From assembly GCA_001275005.1 (NCBI GenBank), contig JWZX01002631.1, positions 1 to 15,088 of the forward strand: a DNA stretch of 15,088 nt, given 5' to 3'. This stretch comes from Chrysochromulina tobinii. Taxonomy: Eukaryota; Haptophyta; Prymnesiales; Chrysochromulinaceae. Shown here piece after piece: positions 6,208-14,013 of the stretch; position 1 is the stretch's first letter, and each line of letters starts with the position of its first letter. A program made the position numbers and the translations under genes. A model generated the notes under the pieces. That model did no database searches. It saw only the letters and a list, made by a program, of their open reading frames with translations, and had not been told where the DNA came from.

Positions 6208-7899
6208 CAATGCGGGCGGCCCCGAGGGTACACAGGTCAAACACCGATACTCAAATAGCTCGTTGGGCTCGCTGATCACGTAGAGCGTGTTGCCATCCGG
6301 CGAGAGCGCGACGCCCTCGGGCTGCGTGCCCGCGACTGGGACAGGGGGGGCGAGCACGCGGCCGGACGTGGTCATCTGCACGAGCGCACTGCTCTCTTGG
6401 GAGAGCAAGATCAGGTGGCGATGGCGTGGCTCGAAGCAGATGCCCGCCAAGTCCGTCACCAGGCCACCGAGTACCGCCTGCGCGTCGAAGGGCACAGTCA
6501 CGTCGCCTGATGCAATGTCGAGCTTGAGCACGCGCATCGGCAACTTCTCGATCACGATGTACAGCACGTGCTCGAAAGGGTCATAAGCGACCCCCTCGGC
6601 GCCCTTGTTGGGAGATTGCGTAGGGGGGCCACGTGGCGGTCCAAAGGGCAGTATGACGCGGTTGTCGCTCCGGTTGTTGGTCTGGTGCAGCGGCTGCGCT
6701 GATGCTGCCGGCAGCGGTGGCAGCTCCATCAGCACGATGTCGAGTCGGCGCTCCTCCGTCACCGCAAGTGTGAGGTTGCCTGTGAAAGAGCCCGACGGGG
6801 GGACCAGCGCAGTCATGCCCTCCGTGTCCTCCCAGCCCTCGAGGTCGATGATGCGCGTGAGCGTGGGCGCTGCCGTCGCTGATAGCGCAAACGCGCGCAT
6901 CTGCGGCGGGTCGTTGATGACGGTGAAGATGGTGAGGGCGTTGCCAGGCCCGGCCACTACAGTGCCTCCCGACAAATTATCCGCCACGTCGGCAAACGTC
7001 CAGTTGCGCTGCAAGCGGAAGGCGTTGAGGCTCAAATGCGGCGGGAGCGGCGTGGAGGGCGGCGATGGCGGCGTGGAGGGCGGCGATGAGCACGTATTCT
7101 CAGCACCGGGCGTGCCTCTCTCCGCTGAGCCTGAGGACGCGCCGGGGTCGGTATCGACGACGTGGCCAAAGCACAGACCCGTAGGATGGCGCGTGTTGAG
7201 GTCCTTCATCGAATTCAGCGTGCCATCTGGTGCGCGCAAGTAGACGGTCTCGAGATCACCAATGCCGAACCCGAATCCGAAATCGCCACGGGCGTGGTTC
7301 TTGTACCCGACGTAGAAGCTGCCTGGCTGCACGACCGCATCGGCACCGAAGCTCACCACATGCGTGCCGGCAGTCTGACCCATCCCAGCATGATCGAACA
7401 GCTGCCAGCCCTGGAGCGTGCAGGTGACCGCCCCAATGTTCTTGAGCTCGACCCAGTCCTCAGGCACGCCATGGGCATCTAGCTCGTTGATGACTACTGC
7501 GCCGGCGATGCAGGGCATAGGCCCTGACGGAGGCGGAGGCCACTTTGGTGGTGGAGACCACGGGGCTGGAGGTGGTGGAACTGTGGGGGCAGATTGTCGC
7601 CCGCCGTAATTGAACGTTTGAACCAAAATCAAAAGAAAGACTGAAACACAAATGGCACCGCCACAGGCCCTTTTGACGGTGATGCGGATTGTCGATGGTG
7701 ATTCCCAGATCTCGGGGCAGCACGCACATGCGAGCCCTGCATCATACTCTCGCGATGGGAGCGTGCGTAAGTCGCCCTCCTGAATCTCAAGGGACTCGGG
7801 CTCGCCGTGCTTCCGCCACTCCATTCGTGGCGCACAAATGCTCGAGGAAAGCCAAGAAATCCGGCTCGCTCCGCGTTTTTGCAGGGCGGCTTCGGTCAT
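6148..7899 (-). CDS. Membrane-anchored lamin-tail domain plus SdiA-regulated beta-propeller protein
   Basis: From ATG 7899 the product is 583 residues; the frame is open to 8136, but that codon is GTG and overlaps the divergent gene. Order: cytosolic N-terminus with a Cys cluster (57-61); transmembrane anchor about 78-96 (ICVSVFLLILVQTF); Pro-rich linker 107-127; lamin-tail domain 131-268 (VVINELDAHGVPEDWVELKN, LQGWQLFD, ending GTPGAEN); Pro/Ser linker 272-289; SdiA-regulated/esterase-like propeller 295-552 (EGVAYDPFEHVLYIV, DLAGICFEPRHRHLILLSQE, PEGVALSPDGNTLYVISEPN); second Pro-rich linker; stop. Type II topology would place the LTD and propeller outside the cytosol. LTDs outside lamins occur in secreted proteins and mediate binding; SdiA-regulated propellers are poorly characterised. 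The last residues (SGPPASPAQ) run into a decayed second LTD, so the gene seems to have lost a C-terminal domain by frameshift. Confidence 0.85.
   Translation of the reverse strand: MTEAALQKRGASRISWLSSSICAPRMEWRKHGEPESLEIQEGDLRTLPSREYDAGLACACCPEIWESPSTIRITVKRACGGAICVSVFLLILVQTFNYGGRQSAPTVPPPPAPWSPPPKWPPPPSGPMPCIAGAVVINELDAHGVPEDWVELKNIGAVTCTLQGWQLFDHAGMGQTAGTHVVSFGADAVVQPGSFYVGYKNHARGDFGFGFGIGDLETVYLRAPDGTLNSMKDLNTRHPTGLCFGHVVDTDPGASSGSAERGTPGAENTCSSPPSTPPSPPSTPLPPHLSLNAFRLQRNWTFADVADNLSGGTVVAGPGNALTIFTVINDPPQMRAFALSATAAPTLTRIIDLEGWEDTEGMTALVPPSGSFTGNLTLAVTEERRLDIVLMELPPLPAASAQPLHQTNNRSDNRVILPFGPPRGPPTQSPNKGAEGVAYDPFEHVLYIVIEKLPMRVLKLDIASGDVTVPFDAQAVLGGLVTDLAGICFEPRHRHLILLSQESSALVQMTTSGRVLAPPVPVAGTQPEGVALSPDGNTLYVISEPNELFEYRCLTCVPSGPPALPAPAPWPPPPSGPPASPAQ
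7213..7573 (-). repeat. Intact copy of the duplicated lamin-tail/Pro-linker segment
   Basis: This is the partner of the broken copy at 5883-6207, in the same orientation about 1.3 kb away. It encodes the Pro-rich linker and most of the lamin-tail domain. It keeps the 14-base, 1-base and 4-base stretches missing from the other copy, and its frame is intact. Confidence 0.9.
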
Positions 7900-8045
7900 A
7901 CCCCCCAACTTTGGATACCATGAAGTGTTCAGCGCGCGCTCTGCGATTCTTGTTGATGATGACTTATCCTTCGAACAGCACGGATTAGGAAAGGATTGAT
8001 TGCAGACCGCATCCAGTTGATGCGCATCGCTTCGACGGGAAGCGA
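7900..8045. promoter_or_regulatory. Divergent intergenic region, likely bidirectional promoter
   Basis: These 146 bases separate the ATG of the minus-strand LTD/SdiA gene (7899) from the ATG of the plus-strand F-box/b5 gene (8046). Both genes must be started from here or from within each other's 5' ends, so shared control is possible. No clear TATA box was seen. Confidence 0.4.
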
Positions 8046-8921
8046 ATGATGGACGCCGTGTCGGTCGCCTACGCAGCTGCGCCGCAGGAGACGTCAGTGG
8101 AGGCGAGCACTGCCACGATCGGAGCGCACGCACCACCGCTTGCGACCACCATCGATACAGCGATCAGCTCGGAGCCCTCCCTCCTGGAAGCACTTCCCGA
8201 CGACCTGCTCCAGGCCATCCTGCTCGCCTGCCCCACGTCGACGGTGCTCGTGCTCACCGCGACGTGCCGCCGGCTGCGTGTGGCTGGCGAGTACGACGGG
8301 CTGTGGGTGAGCAAAGTGCGGTGTCGGTACGAACGCATCCTACCCCTCTTCGCAAAGGGTCCGTGGATGCCGCTGCCCTCACCCGAGGACGTGCCGTGCC
8401 TCGTGCGCGGCGAGTCGCCAAAGCGCTTCTATTTCAGCTTCGGCCCGTCGTGGATGAAGCTCGCCGCGCAGGGCGCCGAGGTGGGTATGGGGCCTGCGCC
8501 GGGCTACTGCGTGATGGTCATCGACGGCCGCGTGTACGACCTTACCGCCTTTGTCGATGAGCATCCCGGGGAGCCGTACCTGTTGCGCGCCGCCGCGGGT
8601 ACCGATGCGAGCGAGGCTTTCGACTTCATCGGGCACTCGAATCACGCGAGGAGCGTGTTGCGAGGGTACGCTCGCCCGGACCTCGAGCTTCTGGAAGAGG
8701 AGCCCCGCCTCGACGACGCCCGGCGCCTGCTCCTCGGGTCAGCATCGCTGCGCCCCACGGTGGGCGCGGTCAGCCTGTCGCCCGATGCCTCGCGATGGGC
8801 CAGGTGGAGTGCAAGGTTCGAGGATATGAGCTCATGGCTCGAGAGCACGATCTCGAACGCGGACGACAAGGCCGCCAGTCGAAGGCATCTGCACGCCATG
8901 GAGCTGCTCACGGAAAGGTGA
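8046..8921 (+). CDS. F-box protein with cytochrome b5-like heme-binding domain
   Basis: The product is 291 residues from ATG 8046 (a second ATG follows at 8049). Residues 1-45 are Ala/Thr-rich. Residues about 46-90 are an F-box: SLLEALPDDLLQAILLACP, then LTATCRRLRVAGEYDGLWVSKV, the usual LPDDLL...L..V...CRRLR...LW pattern. Residues about 152-213 are cytochrome b5-like: VMVIDGRVYDLTAFVDEHPGE, AAGTDASEAFDFIGHSNHAR. The two heme ligands would be His173 (HPGE, where HPGG is usual) and His197 (GHS), 24 residues apart, the spacing of cytochrome b5. Known: F-boxes bind Skp1 in SCF ubiquitin ligases; b5 domains bind heme. Inference: an SCF adaptor that senses heme or redox state, or recruits targets through a b5 fold. 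No transmembrane tail, so soluble. The final 80 residues have no recognised domain. Confidence 0.88.
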   Translation: MMDAVSVAYAAAPQETSVEASTATIGAHAPPLATTIDTAISSEPSLLEALPDDLLQAILLACPTSTVLVLTATCRRLRVAGEYDGLWVSKVRCRYERILPLFAKGPWMPLPSPEDVPCLVRGESPKRFYFSFGPSWMKLAAQGAEVGMGPAPGYCVMVIDGRVYDLTAFVDEHPGEPYLLRAAAGTDASEAFDFIGHSNHARSVLRGYARPDLELLEEEPRLDDARRLLLGSASLRPTVGAVSLSPDASRWARWSARFEDMSSWLESTISNADDKAASRRHLHAMELLTER

Positions 8922-9035
8922 CAGTGACCGCCGCTGACTCGGACTCAGGTGAGCTCTGAGCAAGTCATTTAGTAAATTCCTCACATTTCACACGAACAAC
9001 ACAATATTCACACGAGGCCCACCCATCGTCACGCC

Positions 9036-10388
9036 GTGGAGACCGCGGAGATGGACGTGGCCGCGTCGGCGGCGCCCTTCGTCTGGACCGACGCCATCGC
9101 CGCTGAGTTCCCATCCGCATTCGTGGCCTTCCTACGCGCCAATAACATTCATCCCGACAATTACAAGGTGGCCGATTTGCCACGCTACGTACGCGTAAGC
9201 CCTCGCGCACCACCCGAGCTCACGCGGTCGGAGCTCGAGCGGCAGCTTGGTGCTCCCATCGAACCAGTCGATTGGCTGCCAGGCTCATACTTTCGTGTGC
9301 CCTCGCACGTGAAAATTGCCGGCAGCCGGGCATACAAGGACGGGCACCTGTACGGCATCGACGTGAGCTCGGGTGCCGCTGTGTTGGCCCTCGATGTGCA
9401 GCCTGGCGACGACGTTCTCGACCTCTGCTGTGCGCCTGGTGCAAAGCTGTGCGCACTCGCTGACGCGATGGAGCTCTTCGGCACACTCACAGGCGTAGAT
9501 GTGAGCGAGGAGCGGCTGGCGGCGTGTCGCACCCTCTGCGCCAAGTATGGGGCCACCAACGTACGGCTCCTGCTGCGAGACGGCCAGACGTTTTCGGAGC
9601 CACCCCCGCGGCGTCGCGACGGTCGCTCAGGTTTCGCAGCCTCTGCCGACGAAGCCGCGGAGGCGGCTGGTGATGGCATTGGCGCGGTAGGCAGTGGCGG
9701 CGGTGGCCGCGGAGACGGCGGCGGCGGCGGCGGCGGCGGCGGCAGCGGAGGCGAGGACGGCGAGGACGGCGAGGACAGCGGCGACGGGTGCGATGGCGAC
9801 AGCGGCGGCAACGGCGAGCGCAGTGCTGCCGAAGTTGTGGCCGCCCCGGCGTCATCGCACCCGCACCCGCACCGACAGCCTCCTCGAAAGCGTCGACGAC
9901 GAGACGCTGCCAGCTCGAGTTTCTTCATGGGGAGTGCGCTGACCGCCGATCATGATCGAGGCGCAGGCGTCCACGGGTACGACCGCGTGCTGGTCGATGC
10001 GGAGTGCACGCACGATGGCAGCATCAAGCATCTTGCCAAGTTTGCGCAGTGGGGATGGGAGACATTTGAGCGGCGCTTCCTCGACACTGAGCGCCTCACC
10101 TCGCTCACGACGCTCCAGGCAGCGCTCCTCGCCGCCGGCTTTCGCGCCCTCAAGCCTGGTGGCACGCTCGTCTACTCGACGTGCTCGTTCGCTCGCGCGC
10201 AGAACGAGGCTATTGTCGAGGCATTCGTCCGCGCTGAGCCTCGCGCGGAGCTCGTGCCGATCGAGAGCCTTCGTGGCGCGCCCTGCCGCGCGGGCGATGT
10301 GCCACACACCCTCCGCTTTGAGCCGCGGATCTCGCAGACCTCGGGTCTCTTCGTTGCCAAGCTGACGAAGCTGGCCGGCGTGGGGTGA
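9036..10388 (+). CDS. NSUN/NOP2/Sun-family RNA cytosine-5 methyltransferase
   Basis: 450 residues from ATG 9036; the next in-frame Met is residue 6. The N-terminal part has PRYVRVSPR (49-57), typical of the family's RNA-binding region. The SAM-binding fold has motif I LDLCCAPGAKLC (128-139), GVDVSEERL, motif IV LVDAECTHDGS with Cys324, and motif VI LVYSTCSFARAQNE with Cys383. Both family cysteines, for attack and for enzyme release, are present. Motif IV reads DAEC where DAPC is usual. Between the core strands lies an insert at about 188-310: Gly/Asp/Ser-rich low complexity plus PRKRRRRD (283-290), which looks like a nuclear localisation signal. Expected reaction: 5-methylation of cytosine in tRNA or rRNA, using S-adenosylmethionine. 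The precise NSUN subgroup is not clear. It follows the F-box gene on the same strand after 114 bases. Confidence 0.9.
   Translation: METAEMDVAASAAPFVWTDAIAAEFPSAFVAFLRANNIHPDNYKVADLPRYVRVSPRAPPELTRSELERQLGAPIEPVDWLPGSYFRVPSHVKIAGSRAYKDGHLYGIDVSSGAAVLALDVQPGDDVLDLCCAPGAKLCALADAMELFGTLTGVDVSEERLAACRTLCAKYGATNVRLLLRDGQTFSEPPPRRRDGRSGFAASADEAAEAAGDGIGAVGSGGGGRGDGGGGGGGGGSGGEDGEDGEDSGDGCDGDSGGNGERSAAEVVAAPASSHPHPHRQPPRKRRRRDAASSSFFMGSALTADHDRGAGVHGYDRVLVDAECTHDGSIKHLAKFAQWGWETFERRFLDTERLTSLTTLQAALLAAGFRALKPGGTLVYSTCSFARAQNEAIVEAFVRAEPRAELVPIESLRGAPCRAGDVPHTLRFEPRISQTSGLFVAKLTKLAGVG
9717..9776. repeat. GGC and GGCGAGGAC tandem repeats in NSUN insert
   Basis: Bases 9717-9743 are nine GGC triplets; 9750-9776 are three perfect copies of GGCGAGGAC. 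Both are in frame and encode poly-Gly and Gly-Glu-Asp runs inside the methyltransferase. The whole tract is disordered filler within the catalytic fold and is likely length-variable. Confidence 0.85.
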
Positions 10389-10436
10389 TGAATTGGAGAT
10401 GTTAAATGTACCGGCGAGCTCGTCGGCTGAACCGAT

Positions 10437-10444
10437 TATATAAG
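10437..10444 (+). promoter_or_regulatory. TATA-box candidate for the zinc-module gene
   Basis: TATATAAG occurs in the 221-base gap between the methyltransferase stop and the ATG at 10610, about 165 bases upstream of that ATG. It is the clearest TATA-like word in the intergenic regions read. It would give a 5' UTR of roughly 130 bases. Position fits but there is no transcript evidence. Confidence 0.35.
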
Positions 10445-10609
10445 TAAAGGAGTTGGTTGTTTGAGACGGAAGAAGGACGACCCGCGAGGTCTCCTAGCGC
10501 CGCACCCGCACGCCGCATGCAAGTTAATTTTCGCTCGAGACTTGGCAAAAACTGCGAACGTTGACACACGCATGACGGTTTTCACTTCGATCGCACTTGG
10601 AATTCTTCA

Positions 10610-13585
10610 ATGGGACGGCATGACGGCATCAGTGCTGCGGGCGTGAGCCAAACTCTCGACGGCGTGATGAATTCCTCGTGGTGGCAGGATCGCGTGCCCG
10701 GCGCAGAGGACCCGGCGCAGCAGAACCGTGGTCTGTACACTCTGCAGCCACCTGAAAAGGCTCTGATGCTCATGGGCCTCGACCCGCCTTTCCTCCCGAA
10801 CAGTCCGTCTACGCATCCCGTGCCGCCAATGATGGTCGGTCAGGAGTATCCGAGGGAATGGCGAGAGTGCCCGCTCTGCCAGCATCGCTGGCACGACAAG
10901 TACCGCAAAGACGAGTGCCCCAAGTGCTTGCACTCGCTCTCTCAGTCGATGAAGTTTTACACTAGGGGCGGCATGAGACGTGAGCCAGGCGAGACGTCGA
11001 CCTTTAAGTACCCTCCGGGCAGTGCCATGGTGTCCGAGTACGGCGAGTGCCACATGGGCGGTGCTCATCTGTGGAAGTACGGCCAGTGTGTCAAGTGCGG
11101 CATCGGTGAGGGCACGGCACTCTCACAGCACTACTCAGCACTCAAGGGGACGAGTGTGGTTGAGGTTCGCCCATACAGTGCTGATGGCATCCCGATGCTG
11201 TATCAATCGCAGCCGCACCCGTTTGAGCTCGCTGACCCCAAGCTCATGCAAGCCGTCCAGGCGTACGAAAATGCGCAGAACCCCAGCCAGAAAAGGTCGC
11301 AGACTTCGCCGGTGCGGTCAACGTCGCCTCGTCAGGTTCGCTCAGATCGCACAGCCTCGGCGGCTGGGAGCATGAGCCATCGCGCGGGCACGCCATCCTT
11401 CTTTAGCGCATCCTTCGCCTCGTACGGAGCGGACCTGGGCGTGGCCGCCCTGCATCCTCGCATCGCGCCACCGGTGCCGCACATGGTAAGCATGGATAGC
11501 CCCGAGAGGCAGGCAGTGGGGAACGAGCTACTGCGAAGTGAATGCGTGGCGCTCCGTGCCTCGCACGTGGCCTCGGGCCAACAGCTGCACGGCCAGCAGC
11601 TGCACGGCCAGCAGCTGCACGGCCAGCAGCTGCACGGCCAGCAGGCGCCGCCGCCGGGAGTGATGGTCGAACCGTCGCCCTCGCCCTACGGCCTCAGCGT
11701 CGGCCGCCAGCAAGTCCCGTCCACAACGCCTTCGCCCTACGGCCTCAGCGTCGGCCGCCAGCAAATCCCGTCCACAAGCCAGCTCGAACCGTCGCCCTCG
11801 CCCTCGCACATGGGCTCTCGGGAATGGGAGCGTGGTCTGGGGAGTGTCCAACTTCGTCCGCACCTGCAGCCGCACCGCCAACAGTTGGGCACGCCCTCTG
11901 CGATGAGTTTTGCGATGCCCTCCTCGAGGTCCACTACGCCCGGCGCCGCTCCGATGACACCGGCGGTGAAGGCGGCCACGGCCACGGCGGGCACCTTCAT
12001 GTCCGGGGCCACGCGCCCCTGGCGGCTCGCGGGGTCGGGCCCCAACTCGGAGCAGGTTCGCTTAGCGGCGACCCTCAGCGACAGCGAGTTGCGCCTCATG
12101 CAGGCACGTGTGCAGGCAGGCAGCAGCTACTTCACCAGCCGCGGGCTGCCCGCTGAGCTTGCGACGCGCACGCCGACGCGCCACGGCATGCGCAGTGCGA
12201 GCTCGTCGATCTTAGCTCGCTCCGCCTCGAGCGCCATGACAAGCGTCGCAACGAGCGTCTCGAAAGGCCAGGTGGCCGAGATACGTCGTGCCTGTCCGAC
12301 GTGCGGCCATCGGTGGCTCGACAAGTATCGGAAGGATGAGTGCCCCAAGTGCCTCTGCCGCGTCTCAGTCCATGACTCAGTCCACTACAGGAGCGCGCTG
12401 TGGGATGCGGCGCCGGAGCCCAAGTACCGCCCGACCTCCGCGCGGCCGATTGTCAGCTCCACGCGCCCTTCGCTGCCGCACGACCCTCGCAACGCGCCTG
12501 TGTCGACCGCCGCCGAGATGGCGGCGAGCATGTCGTTACAGCTCGAGCGGCTCAAGAGGGAGGGGCGCGAGGAAGACGAGCTCATGCAGGTAGAAGCGCG
12601 CGCGCGAGCAGAGGGCCGTGACGAGGCGGTGGTCGAGATCGCGCAGGAGATACACGAGGCCAGGGCAAAGTTCGCCGCCGTTCGGGCAGCATCAGACGGC
12701 GGCATCCCCCGCACTGGTGCCTGCGGCTGCCTGGCCGCCGAGCAGAGTGCCACCGCCAAGAGCAACGCCGGTCGTCCGCCATCGCCTGTCGAGCAAGAGC
12801 AGCGACGTTCAGCCGTCGAGCTCGTGCGCGAGGCGGAGCAGCGGGCCTTGTACCTCGCTGCTGAGCTCGCAAAGGTCCAGGCTCAGTTGGACTCTGGCAA
12901 TTTCGCTAACGGGCCATTCAAGGAAGTGGAGCCCTTCCCTCAGGGGGGAAGTGACGAGGAGTTCCCCACTCGGCAGCCGGTGACGATCCATGCCGAAGAG
13001 ATCACCGAGGCTGCGAAGCACCCGACGTCGCACCCGCGGCTCCAGCCCGCCGGCTGGACGTACCAGCAATACGCGGATGATCTGCTGCAGCGCTCAGCCT
13101 CGGCGAGCATCTTGGAGCTGCGCCGCATGCAACACCGTCGAGGAGCTGCGCCGCATGCAGCATCCACGTGGCTTTCCAGCGGCGGTGGCAGAGGCGGCAC
13201 CGCCGCCCTTCGAGCCTCCACCCTCGAGCACTCACGCGCTGGCTCACCAAGCAAGGCGCATCAGCGCAAACAGTGCCCGACGTGTGGTCATCGCTGGCTC
13301 GACAAGTATGAGAAGGACGAGTGCCCCAAGTGCCTCGTGCCTCTCTCCATAGCCGAATCGCGCCGAAACCAACGGCTCCCCGGGGAGGTCTCGACCTTCA
13401 AGCAGCCGCCGGGCAGTGCCATGGAGTCGGCCTCGGGCGTGTGCCCCAAAGGACAGGGCGGCCAGAAACACCTGTGGCGGTTTGGTCGTTGCACCATCTG
13501 CGGGATGGCCGAGGGCAATGCACTTTTCGAGGTCGCGCTGCGTCGTCAACGGAAGCTACATCGCGGACGTGACTGCAGCCGGTAA
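10610..13585 (+). CDS. Large protein with three CxxC-x12-CxxC zinc modules, unknown function
   Basis: 991 residues from ATG 10610. Three copies of a compact module CPxCxHRWxDKYxKDECPKC occur at residues 87-106, 562-581 and 889-908, with Cys pairs at 87/90+103/106, 562/565+578/581 and 889/892+905/908. Copies 1 and 3 are followed by a shared second part: PGE(T/V)STFK(Y/Q)PPGSAM, then C147...H153-LWKYGQC160-VKC163 and C945...H954-LWRFGRC961-TIC964, a second Cys-His-Cys-Cys set. Copy 2 lacks it. Linkers of several hundred residues are Ser/Pro/Gln-rich, with GQQLH repeats (about 323-345), a 17-residue repeat (about 358-391) and charged helical, coiled-coil-like stretches (near 645-690 and 730-765). 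The cysteines probably bind zinc in a ribbon fold. I do not recognise a named family. Likely a scaffold or binding protein, possibly structural. The coding start is the first ATG after a TATA-like word. Confidence 0.82.
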   Translation: MGRHDGISAAGVSQTLDGVMNSSWWQDRVPGAEDPAQQNRGLYTLQPPEKALMLMGLDPPFLPNSPSTHPVPPMMVGQEYPREWRECPLCQHRWHDKYRKDECPKCLHSLSQSMKFYTRGGMRREPGETSTFKYPPGSAMVSEYGECHMGGAHLWKYGQCVKCGIGEGTALSQHYSALKGTSVVEVRPYSADGIPMLYQSQPHPFELADPKLMQAVQAYENAQNPSQKRSQTSPVRSTSPRQVRSDRTASAAGSMSHRAGTPSFFSASFASYGADLGVAALHPRIAPPVPHMVSMDSPERQAVGNELLRSECVALRASHVASGQQLHGQQLHGQQLHGQQLHGQQAPPPGVMVEPSPSPYGLSVGRQQVPSTTPSPYGLSVGRQQIPSTSQLEPSPSPSHMGSREWERGLGSVQLRPHLQPHRQQLGTPSAMSFAMPSSRSTTPGAAPMTPAVKAATATAGTFMSGATRPWRLAGSGPNSEQVRLAATLSDSELRLMQARVQAGSSYFTSRGLPAELATRTPTRHGMRSASSSILARSASSAMTSVATSVSKGQVAEIRRACPTCGHRWLDKYRKDECPKCLCRVSVHDSVHYRSALWDAAPEPKYRPTSARPIVSSTRPSLPHDPRNAPVSTAAEMAASMSLQLERLKREGREEDELMQVEARARAEGRDEAVVEIAQEIHEARAKFAAVRAASDGGIPRTGACGCLAAEQSATAKSNAGRPPSPVEQEQRRSAVELVREAEQRALYLAAELAKVQAQLDSGNFANGPFKEVEPFPQGGSDEEFPTRQPVTIHAEEITEAAKHPTSHPRLQPAGWTYQQYADDLLQRSASASILELRRMQHRRGAAPHAASTWLSSGGGRGGTAALRASTLEHSRAGSPSKAHQRKQCPTCGHRWLDKYEKDECPKCLVPLSIAESRRNQRLPGEVSTFKQPPGSAMESASGVCPKGQGGQKHLWRFGRCTICGMAEGNALFEVALRRQRKLHRGRDCSR
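11576..11645. repeat. 15-base tandem repeat encoding GQQLH
   Basis: Four full units of 15 bases (11576-11590, 11591-11605, 11606-11620, 11621-11635) plus a 10-base partial encode GQQLH four times and GQQ. Only one base differs among full units, so the array is young. It is in frame within the zinc-module protein. Confidence 0.95.
11681..11782. repeat. 51-base tandem repeat, two units
   Basis: Units at 11681-11731 and 11732-11782 are nearly identical and encode the 17-residue SPYGLSVGRQQ(V/I)PST-type motif twice. The word gaaccgtcgccctcgccc flanks both sides (about 11669 and 11786). This is a recent in-frame duplication in a disordered linker. Confidence 0.92.
13114..13160. repeat. 18-base direct repeat at 28-base spacing, read in two frames
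   Basis: GGAGCTGCGCCGCATGCA occurs at 13114-13131 and 13142-13159. The 28-base offset is not a multiple of three, so the first copy is read LELRRMQ and the second GAAPHAAS. It lies 115 bases before the third zinc module. Confidence 0.85.
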
Positions 13586-14013
13586 TGTGCATTGGTCTGT
13601 GCAGATGTCATGAGAGAAAAAGGCGGCTCCTATCGTTCTAAATCTAATGTGTGATATTGGCTTCGTCATGAATGCAGTGCGATGTTGCATGTTGGTGTGA
13701 CAACTAGGTCAACCGGTCGGTGGGTGCACGCGGGGAGCGGAGTGAGTTAGGGAGCCCGCGCAGACACTTAGCACATACTCGCAGAGAGACCAGAGAGGTG
13801 GCGGCTACCTTGTGAGGTGTGCGGAAAGAGGCTACGCGGCGAGGCGACTGGCGAGTTCTTGCGCTTTGCCCCCGCTGGAGACCTGTGGCGTGGACGGCAT
13901 TTATCTTGTATGTGCAAGCACTCGTCGACTGCACCCTCTCCAGCATCCACAGGGACCAGCTGTGGGCTCCAGGGTGCGCTTGGGTACGCTTGGGCTTTGG
14001 GTGGCAGCAATTG
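13586..14013. other. Intergenic region between convergent genes
   Basis: About 430 bases between the stop of the zinc-module gene and the stop of the minus-strand membrane-protein gene. It should hold both 3' UTRs. Short frames here are not protein-like and no tRNA-type structure or strong repeat was found. Confidence 0.6.

Noticed and set aside
5694-6233. N-terminal extension of the CCR4-like frame up to 6233
   Set aside because: The extra residues are an out-of-frame reading of the decayed lamin-tail copy and the first codon is not ATG.
7900-8136. N-terminal extension of the lamin-tail/SdiA frame to 8136
   Set aside because: It begins with GTG and overlaps the first 90 bases of the divergent F-box gene; the ATG at 7899 gives a sensible protein.
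9185-9928. Minus-strand Pro/Ser-rich frame opposite the methyltransferase
   Set aside because: It is the complement of Gly/Asp repeats; the plus-strand frame carries all catalytic motifs.
11576-11645. Short regular repeats as a CRISPR array
   Set aside because: Units are contiguous 15-mers without spacers and encode GQQLH in frame.
13586-14013. tRNA or structured RNA gene in the gap
   Set aside because: No T-loop GGTTCRA-type box or cloverleaf stems could be found by eye.
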